The notes under the pieces were generated by a model that did not search any database, was not told the origin of the DNA, and saw nothing but the letters and a program-made list of their open reading frames with translations. Shown one piece after another: positions 26,298 through 32,954 of a stretch of 32,954 nucleotides of DNA; positions within the stretch are counted from its first letter, which is position 1; every line of letters begins with the position of its first letter. A program made the position numbers and the translations under genes. Source of the DNA: Spraguea lophii. Lineage: Eukaryota; Microsporidia; Spragueidae. The stretch spans positions 1 to 32,954 of the forward strand of contig LDOQ01000045.1 of assembly GCA_001887945.1 (NCBI GenBank). Reading direction: 5' to 3'.

Positions 26298-26419
26298 GAT
26301 ATTAATAACATATTATTTTATTATAAATATCATTAATAATATTTTTTTTAACCTTTATCAAAATATTACTTAAAAAGATATTATACTTTTTTACAATAAA
26401 ATAATATGTTATTAATATC
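26298..26419. repeat. Perfect 25-bp inverted repeat with 72-bp spacer
   Basis: The left arm (26298-26322) begins GATATTAATAACATATTATT and the right arm (26395-26419) ends with its exact complement AATAATATGTTATTAATATC. Arms match at all 25 positions and stop matching immediately on both sides. It sits ~130 bp upstream of the CK1 start. It could be a fold-back mobile remnant, a protein-binding dyad or a transcript hairpin. Confidence 0.85.
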
Positions 26420-26552
26420 TTTATACTCTTTTACTTTGAAAATACTATCTTTATACGATTAAAATAATATTTTATTATATTTATATTTATATCACAAAAC
26501 TTATTTTGTTTTATCTCCTTTTTATTTTATATAGAAACTTTTTGTTTCACCC

Positions 26553-27461
26553 ATGTCCAGATCGTTCAACATCTCTGAATATAAAATAATAAAAAAAATA
26601 GGCTCTGGTTCTTTTGGTAAAATATATGTATGTGTAGCACCGGATGGTAAAGTTTATGCTTTGAAATGCGAAACACGTGGGAATACTTTATATAGGGAAT
26701 ATAATATCTATAAACAATTGGGTGATAGTTTTTTTGTTCCGAGAGTGTGTGCATATGGTAATATGGAGCTTAAAGGGAAAACGGAGGCGGTTATGATTAT
26801 GGAGTTGTTGGGTGTGTCTTTGCATGATTTGTTTTTAAGATGCGATAAGAGGTTTTCAGTTAAGACGGTCATGATGTTGGCGCAGTTGATGATAAGTAGG
26901 GTAGAGTTTTTACATCATAGAAATATTATACATAGAGATATAAAACCGGATAATTTTATGTTTGGAAGAGATAATAGAATTAATTCATTGTATATTATAG
27001 ATATGGGGTTGAGTAAGTGTTATAGAGATAGGGCGTATGCACATATTCCTTTTAGGAAGGATAGGTCTTTGACGGGTACTGCAAGATATGCAAGTTTAAA
27101 TATTCATAGGGGAATAGAAGCAACGAGAAGAGATGATTTGGAGTCTTTGGGATATTGTCTTATTTATTTTATTAAAGGAAAATTGCCGTGGCAGGGTCAG
27201 AAAGGTGTGAATAAAATGGAAAAATACGAAAATATAAAATATGTAAAATTGGATGTTACGTTACAAGAGTTGTGTGAAGATTTGCCTATGTGTTTTCTTG
27301 AGTATATGAAATATGTAAGAAATCTTGACTTTGATGAAATGCCTGATTATGTTTTTTTAAAAGATCTGTTTGCAAATTCAATGAAAGAGAAAATGCAGAG
27401 ATTTGATTATAAATTTGATTGGGTGGTTAATGAAGATAAAATAGAGATATCAGAAATATAA
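26553..27461 (+). CDS. Casein kinase 1 family protein kinase (Hrr25/CK1-delta-like)
   Basis: A 302-residue Ser/Thr kinase. The ATP loop is 'GSGSFGKIY' (17-25), with Lys38 in 'YALKCE' and the catalytic loop 'HRDIKPDNF' (127-135, catalytic Asp129). The DFG motif is DMG (150-152). The CK1 family signature 'LTGTARYASLNIHRGIEA' (173-190) is clear, followed by 'RRDDLESLGYCLIYF' and 'LPWQG'. Family members act in vesicle traffic, meiosis and ribosome maturation; Hrr25 is the fungal type. It ends soon after the kinase domain, with no regulatory tail. The start TTTCACCCATG has CCC abutting ATG. Asn inserts are absent, and codons have more G than the neighbouring genes. Confidence 0.95.
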   Translation: MSRSFNISEYKIIKKIGSGSFGKIYVCVAPDGKVYALKCETRGNTLYREYNIYKQLGDSFFVPRVCAYGNMELKGKTEAVMIMELLGVSLHDLFLRCDKRFSVKTVMMLAQLMISRVEFLHHRNIIHRDIKPDNFMFGRDNRINSLYIIDMGLSKCYRDRAYAHIPFRKDRSLTGTARYASLNIHRGIEATRRDDLESLGYCLIYFIKGKLPWQGQKGVNKMEKYENIKYVKLDVTLQELCEDLPMCFLEYMKYVRNLDFDEMPDYVFLKDLFANSMKEKMQRFDYKFDWVVNEDKIEISEI

Positions 27462-28599
27462 ATAAAAAAACTATTGAAATAAATATTGTTTTTAATTCCA
27501 ATATCAATATTGCCTGTAACTTACAAAATGGAAACAATTTTCTCAAACTTTCTCCTTTTTCTAATGGAAAATAAAAAAACCATTTTATCATAAATAGTAA
27601 AATAAAGAAATATTGATAGTAAAATAGATATATGATAACAATAAATGTGTTCTAGAGAAATATATAATAAAAAACTTTATTTATTTTATTTTTAATTTTA
27701 TCATTTATTTAAAATTATGTATAAAAGGATATTTTAAAAAGTTCGATGATACGATATTGTTTTTGTTTTTTTTAAAGAATTATTATCCTTTTTTTTATTT
27801 TATTTTTGAATAATTTTTTAATAATAATATTTTATAAATAATCAAATCGATCTAGTCAATTGTGAATAACCATAATTTAAAATTATTTGTTTTTTAAAAC
27901 ACGTAATATTATATCAATTAATTTCACGTAAATAGATATTAATCCTATATAACCATTAAATACAAATTCTTTTTATTATAAAATTATAAATAATTATCCT
28001 TTTATTAACATGTTGTGTAATATTCAAATATTCATTTACACACCCCTTTATCTTGTTATGTAAGAATAATTGTTTCGTGAATAGTTTGATTTTATTTTCT
28101 TTATAAAAAGATTTTATACTCAATTAATGGATTGATTTTATAATGTCAAAATAATCAAAAATAAATTAAATGTAAAATAAAAGATGGGTTTAATGACTTT
28201 GAGTTAAATGAGTAATTTTGATGGTTTTTTTATTTTTTACACTTTATTATTTTATGAGGAATGAATATATAATTTAATTACAATATTGATATTAGCTGTG
28301 ACACAGATAAACCTAATCTAAGCAGCATATTAAAATCTCGTCAAGATTAAGTTATCTATTAACAGAATAAATTATACGCAATATATAATTCGTTTAATTT
28401 AAAATAATATGAGATTAATGAGTATATGTAGCAAAGTTATTTAATATACATATATCATCTATTTTAAAGATATAAAAATCCTAAAATATTTTGATAGCAA
28501 ATTTCCGTAATGTTTTAATTGTGATTTTAATAACTCAAAAATTCGAAATATTTATCAACTTTGATGATTATTACATCATATACTAAAAAACAACAGCCA
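27462..28599. other. Intergenic, ~1.1 kb, nothing recognised
   Basis: Gene-poor AT-rich stretch. No coding frame over ~50 codons with coding character, no tRNA-like boxes and no clear tandem repeats. It may include flanking sequence of the transposon remnant below, but its terminal inverted repeats were not found. Confidence 0.45.
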
Positions 28600-29515
28600 C
28601 AGAGAAGAAATGAAGGCATTTTTGAATAAAAAACTGCTTTAACTTGCAAAAAATTGCTGGTTATATTATTTACCTCAATTTTTATCACCGTATAAAAACA
28701 AGAGTTTTGGTAATAATAATATTATGTCCCTCAAAAAATAACCATAATTCATGAATATAATAATAAAAAACATAAAAAAATATATGATAGAATAGATTCT
28801 TCATGTATGTTAGTGTGGTTTTTACGCGATTTAGCTGATCTTAAAAAATCAAAATTATACAAGATTCCGAAAAAAAGTGTGAAAATGTTAAAAAAGGAGT
28901 TGGCGGTGGGTTTGTATTAAGGTGTTACACAAAAAGATGTAATAAAAAAACTGTTTCAACCAGAATTGATAATGGATTGAGTGAAATAATTTTTTTTAAA
29001 CATTATCATACAAGTGGTATATGAGCGGATTACAAAAAGATGATTAAAATAAATTAGAATATTTTTCACCTGATGAAAATTTATAATACTGATTTGCTGA
29101 GTATATAAAAATCAGCATAAAAAAATAGGTGATATAGATAAATGGGTTGAAATAGATAATCAGTCATTTCCGAAAGATAATATAACCTTGTAAGGATTAA
29201 TAAGGAAATGTTCGTTGTTGCTTGTATTGATAAAATAACTAAAGAAATCTTTTTTGACGTAACAATTTCAAGAAATGCAAAATTTTCGAGACATATGATA
29301 AAAAAATATGTAAAAGAGAGTTCGAATATACTAACAAACTATTGAAGGGGTATAAAGACATTTGGAATATAGTTAAAAGTATTATATATAAATTATTCTA
29401 GAGATATTATAGAAACTTAAAGTGCGAAAATAATTACTCAAACAATAAAGTAAACTGGAGATGGTTAAAAGTACATTTAAAGATTAGAAACCCCAAATCA
29501 AAAAGAGTGTTTTAA
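28600..29515 (+). pseudogene. Decayed Merlin/IS1595-type (ISXO2-like) transposase
   Basis: Collinear pieces in several frames follow a Merlin-type transposase. 'FLRDLADLKKSKLYKIPKKS' (~28830-28890) corresponds to the region around the N-terminal zinc ribbon, then 'GVGGGFVLRCYTKRCNKK' (28895-28950) to the C-x4-C arm. 'KWVEIDNQSF' (~29143-29170) corresponds to V-E-I-D-E, the first catalytic Asp block. 'EMFVVACIDKITKEIFFDVT' (from about 29207) and 'MIKKYVKESSNILT' (to about 29332) match the core, and 'DIWNIVKS' resembles the C-terminal W-x-x-(V/I)-K. At least three frame shifts and several in-frame stops are present. Terminal repeats and duplications were not found. It is inactive and independent of the other two remnants in the window. 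Confidence 0.7.
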
Positions 29516-30077
29516 TGGCTGTATCTCAATGTTTTTTTCTAAAAAAATATAAATTTGATTTTATTACAATTTTATAGAAACTAAAGTATTTATAAGTCAT
29601 TAAAAATTCTTAATACAACTTTTTTCCTACGTTTTAAGATGGAATATGTAATACTCATTACTATTAAAATTTTATTTATCGTTCTTTTTTATTTATTCAC
29701 ACGAAACATATAAAAAAAAGAAAATATATAATTTTTAATTATAATCAAAAGATAAAAATTATTGAGTATAAAAATACTGACAAATTAACATCTTTACATA
29801 TACTTAAACGATAATTTTCGATGAATCAAAAATATATTACATTCAAAATAATAAATAACACTTTAAAGAACAAAGATAAAATATATAAAAACCATCAAGA
29901 CAATAAATGTTTAAAAAAAATAAAACATTATTAAAACATACTAAAACAATTCCAAACACATCAATTAAAGATATAATCATTTATAATAAAAGTTATAAAA
30001 CTTCTGGGAAGTATAACATGTTTATCCTAAATAAAATTTGTAGTAATTTTTTATTTATTTAGGGTTTTTAAACATAC
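29516..30077. other. Intergenic, ~560 bp, nothing recognised
   Basis: AT-rich, with no supported gene. A 24-codon hydrophobic frame at about 29639-29713 (+) is too short to call. Confidence 0.4.
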
Positions 30078-31532
30078 TTAAAATAAACTATGGAAATTTC
30101 GCTGTAATATATTAAGATTTTTTTTACTATTAACTTCATTATACTTAAATTTATATATTCTATTTTTTTTTCCTAACCAATTGTGATTTAAATTAATTGT
30201 TATATCTTTATTGATATTTGTATTTAAATCCTCGATTATATTGTTATGAAGATTCAAATATTCTAAATTTTCCATTTTTAAAATTTTCTTAGGTATTTTT
30301 TTTATATAATTATTTGTCATATGTATTTCTTTTATACTTTTTATTTTATAAATTATTTTCGGAATTTTAACAAAACAATTGATAATTGTTAATTTCCATA
30401 GTGTATCAAGTTTAGAAAGTTTTATAAATGCTTTTTTAGCTGTGTTTGATTTTAAATAAGTATCGCTTGAAATTATTAATTCTTCTAATGGAGAATATAT
30501 TTCGGGGAAAATCCAAAATGAAAATAAATGAATATGAATTGATCGAAGATGTGGAAATTTTTTAAGATCGGGTTTCTCTGATGTTTCCGTACAATCTATA
30601 AATAAATGTTTTATAGCTAAAGATTGTACTTCAACAATATTATTTAAACTAATACTAAATGAGCTTATATTTTCTGGTCGTTCTATGTTTAATCTCACAA
30701 GATTTCTATTATTTTTTAAAAACAACTTATTCAAACTAATTATATTTATATGAATTATTTCTAACTGATTATCAACTAAAGATAATTCTTCCAATTTCAT
30801 CTTATTAAAAAATGATGGAATGGTTGTAAGATTATTTTCATCAAGAATCAATATTCGTAAATCTTTTAGATTCAAAATACTGTCAGATATGCTAGTTAAA
30901 TTATTACAAGAAAGATCTAAAGATTGAAGATGTGATTCGGGATATTTCATATCTATTCTAAACAAAAGATTATTTTCCAAATTTAAAACTGTCGTTATTT
31001 TCATTAAATTGAAGATGGTGTTTGCAAATTTTTTATGTTCTTTCCCTTTATTTCTGGCGACATAGATATAACGAAAAAATATATTACCTATAAAATCGAA
31101 CTTGTAAATATTCAAATTAAAAAAATCATCGTGTAAACAACATTTATAATATTTTCCGATATACAAATATTTTAAACTTTTCAAATTTTCTATTCCAAGT
31201 AGATTATGACGACATATATTAGGTATTATCAATGTTTTTAAATTTTTTAAAAAAAATATTTTGTGTAATTCATCAAATAAGAAGTATGATAGGGTAATAT
31301 TTAAATATTCAGCGTTATGAAATAGGTTGGAAACTTTAATTGTAAAACATCTCTCTAAAAAAATAGCCTTAATATTTTTCACATTATTTAACTTTGGAAA
31401 TTCATAACTCTCGTTTATCTCTAAGCATATATTATTTATTTGCAATAAAATATCATCACATTTTTCTAATAATTCAAAGCAGTTATTATTATTTATAAAG
31501 AGAATGAAAAATATCATAGAATAAAAAAGCAT
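30078..31532 (-). CDS. Secreted leucine-rich-repeat protein
   Basis: A 484-residue protein with an N-terminal signal peptide (residues ~1-19, hydrophobic 'LFYSMIFFILFI') and leucine-rich repeats through most of its length. Repeats follow L-x-x-L-x-L-x-x-N-x-L-x-x-I, seen best around residues 190-275 ('LQSLDLSCNNLTSISDSILN', 'LRILILDENNLTTIPSFF', 'LEELSLVDNQLEII') and at 395-440 ('IKEIHMTNNYIKKIPKKIL', 'LEYLNLHNNIIEDLN'). Few cysteines. No transmembrane anchor appears after the repeats, so secretion or vesicle-lumen residence is likely. Microsporidia often carry families of secreted LRR proteins; a host-contact role is inference. The start reads CTAACCTTATG, a CC form of the start context. Transposase remnants lie on both sides. 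Confidence 0.8.
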   Translation of the reverse strand: MLFYSMIFFILFINNNNCFELLEKCDDILLQINNICLEINESYEFPKLNNVKNIKAIFLERCFTIKVSNLFHNAEYLNITLSYFLFDELHKIFFLKNLKTLIIPNICRHNLLGIENLKSLKYLYIGKYYKCCLHDDFFNLNIYKFDFIGNIFFRYIYVARNKGKEHKKFANTIFNLMKITTVLNLENNLLFRIDMKYPESHLQSLDLSCNNLTSISDSILNLKDLRILILDENNLTTIPSFFNKMKLEELSLVDNQLEIIHINIISLNKLFLKNNRNLVRLNIERPENISSFSISLNNIVEVQSLAIKHLFIDCTETSEKPDLKKFPHLRSIHIHLFSFWIFPEIYSPLEELIISSDTYLKSNTAKKAFIKLSKLDTLWKLTIINCFVKIPKIIYKIKSIKEIHMTNNYIKKIPKKILKMENLEYLNLHNNIIEDLNTNINKDITINLNHNWLGKKNRIYKFKYNEVNSKKNLNILQRNFHSLF

Positions 31533-32039
31533 AAGGTTAGTTTACATACATTTTAATAGTAATTATAGGCATATTCCATTTATGATTATAACTCCTAAAT
31601 TATTATATAATTTTTAAAAATGTTTTATTGAATCATTGAATAGAAATAAAAAAAGAGTCATACAGAAATTATATAACAAATGTATATTTAATGTTTTTTT
31701 TATTAAATATATTTCTTATAAAGGATATAATATATTTGGTAAAAAGAGAATATTAATAAAAATAAATACACTTTTATAAATGTGTTTTTTCTTGATACAA
31801 AAATTATAGTGATTTTAGTTTTTTTCTTGATCTATATAAGGAAATAAACAAATATAATTGTTTTTATTGGTTTTGTCCGTAAAATGTAAAAATATATAAT
31901 TAATTAAACAGTAAATAACGATTGAAATAAAATGATAGGCTTCTTATAAAAATGTAATAAAAATAAAAAACAGGGCAATATTTTTAATTAATAGTATAAA
32001 GTTTCATAATAATCTTACTTATTTCATAAAAATATATTT
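31533..32039. other. Intergenic, ~500 bp, nothing recognised
   Basis: AT-rich upstream region of the LRR gene. No coding frame or repeat was supported. Confidence 0.4.
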
Positions 32040-32425
32040 CAACTTTTTTCCTAAAAATAAATTCTGCTATATATTCTATGGCATTGTTATGAATGTTTAT
32101 ACCATTAGATCTCAAGTGGTTTTGCTAGTCATCGCGATATTTTGGATATTTATTTTTTGTTTTGTTGGTTTATTGAGTAATTAACTTTATAATGTATAAA
32201 ACCAATTTTAGCAATATCATTATAGAATTTTCATAAATTTAATATAATAATATTTACTTTATTATTCTATCTTTTCAGTTCTTTTAATAATGGTTTTTGT
32301 TTTCTGTTAGGATCTTCCTACATCATCAGAATCCATTTTGTTTTAAATGTCTATTAAATTTTCTTTTAACAATTACTGATTCATCTGTTTTAAAATTTCC
32401 AGGAGATTTGAATTTTCATTATATT
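32040..32425 (-). pseudogene. Decayed Merlin/IS1595-type transposase fragment, third remnant
   Basis: Read on the minus strand from about 32410 downward, 'NFKTDESVIVKRKFNRHLKQ' matches the V-x-I-D-E-(S/T)-x-x-x-K-R-K-(Y/F)-(N/H)-R catalytic block of ISXO2/Merlin transposases. Further on, 'IGFIHYKVNYSIN' resembles the G-(Y/F)-x-H-x-x-V-N-H-S block, and 'GINIHNNAIEYIAEFIFRKK' resembles the H-T-N-x-I-E-x-x-W-x-x-(I/L)-K-R block that follows. The pieces are in different frames with intervening stops, in the expected order. The N-terminal zinc region is missing. Not functional. Confidence 0.55.
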
Positions 32426-32840
32426 TTTTACAAAAACATAACAGAATAAAACATTTTTATTTAAGGCTCGTTCTTATATATTTATTTTTATATTTATTAT
32501 TAATCATAAGTCCCTTATTTGTTCATTTATGACCCATCAAAAATCACCAAATTTTTATTTATATCCTTTGAAATTTTATTGCACGATATATTAAATATCC
32601 ATAAAGAATAATTATTAAACATTTGAAAGATTTTCTTTTCTTATACAATAATTCCTAATTTATAATTATTTTATTTTATTCATTTTATATCCGAAATAAC
32701 TTTTTATAAAATTTATTTTTATAAGATTTATAAATTAAAAGAATTTCTAAAAAAAAGAATATATTTATTAAAAACATATTTAAAATATAAAAAAGTATAC
32801 AAAAGAAATTTATTCTTTTTTCTTCAATTACATTTATATT
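32426..32840. other. Intergenic, ~415 bp
   Basis: AT-rich, between the transposase remnant and the TFIIA gene end. No gene found. It may contain older remnant sequence. Confidence 0.4.
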
Positions 32841-32954
32841 TTACCATTCCAATTCTCCTATAGCACTATTGAATGCATAATCTCTATTACCCAAATTTAT
32901 AAAACCATGTTTAAATGTACATCTCCATTTATTTTTAGTTTTGGATACCTTTTC
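32841..32954 (-). CDS. TOA1: TFIIA large subunit (TOA1/GTF2A1), C-terminal end, cut by window edge
   Basis: The last 37 codons of a minus-strand gene that runs beyond the window. They encode 'NKWRCTFKHGFINLGNRDYA' then 'FNSAIGELEW' and a TAA at 32841-32843. This is the C-terminal beta-barrel end of TFIIA-alpha/beta (K-W-K-x-x-L-K-D-G-x-x-x-x-x-x-R-D-Y-x-F-x-x-A-x-G-x-x-x-W), which contacts TBP and DNA in the pre-initiation complex. The reading is short but the motif is specific. Too short to judge the rest of the gene. Confidence 0.88.
   Translation of the reverse strand, partial: EKVSKTKNKWRCTFKHGFINLGNRDYAFNSAIGELEW

Overview
The window looks like microsporidian nuclear DNA. It is very AT-rich, its genes are compact and short, and it encodes eukaryotic proteins typical of a reduced parasite genome: SmD3, arginyl-tRNA synthetase, casein kinase 1, a haspin-type kinase, SGT1, a Sly1-type SM protein, a Ufe1/syntaxin-18-type SNARE, a homeobox protein and TFIIA-alpha. 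Many genes carry CCC directly before, or one to three bases before, the start ATG, as described for Nosema-like microsporidia. One gene has two introns of 21-22 nt. No species is assigned.

Layout. 1-7.3 kb: the C-terminal end of an EXS/XPR1-type phosphate exporter gene (+); then on the minus strand a SET-domain protein, an MFSD1-like transporter, a secreted unknown protein, a tail-anchored Qa-SNARE, a decayed reading frame and a small membrane protein. 7.5-13.5 kb: SmD3 (+), an unknown membrane protein (-), a large Asn-rich protein (-), a SAP-domain Tho1/SARNP-like protein (+) and ArgRS (-). 13.5-17.6 kb: repeat-rich, with three diverged copies of a ~450-500 bp element on the minus strand, each headed by a tRNA-like A-box/B-box segment. 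One copy has an A8 tail and a 13/14 bp target-site duplication, so I call these tRNA-derived SINE-like retroposons. A homeobox gene lies between copies two and three, downstream of several tandem repeats. 17.7-26 kb: an eight-helix membrane protein gene with two mini-introns (+), a transposase remnant, SGT1 (-), an Asn-rich protein with a Cys/His N-terminus (+), haspin (-) and Sly1 (-). 26-33 kb: a 25-bp perfect inverted repeat upstream of CK1 (+), a second transposase remnant (+), a secreted leucine-rich-repeat protein (-), a third transposase remnant (-) and the 3' end of the TFIIA large-subunit gene (-).

Genes and themes. Sly1 and the Ufe1-like SNARE belong to one ER membrane-fusion machine. 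Haspin, the SET protein, SmD3, Tho1 and TFIIA serve chromatin, transcription and RNA processing. The MFSD1-like transporter and EXS protein are exchange functions, and the two signal-peptide proteins are candidates for secretion. From about 7.3 to 26 kb the DNA shows strand-asymmetric simple-sequence drift. Coding strands gain G-poor Asn/Thr/Pro inserts, including a recurring TTYPNPNT motif. Intergenic spacers switch sharply between C-free and G-free stretches in register with gene orientation. The likely new items are the SINE-like family, the intron-bearing membrane protein, the recurring peptide module, and the composition switches.
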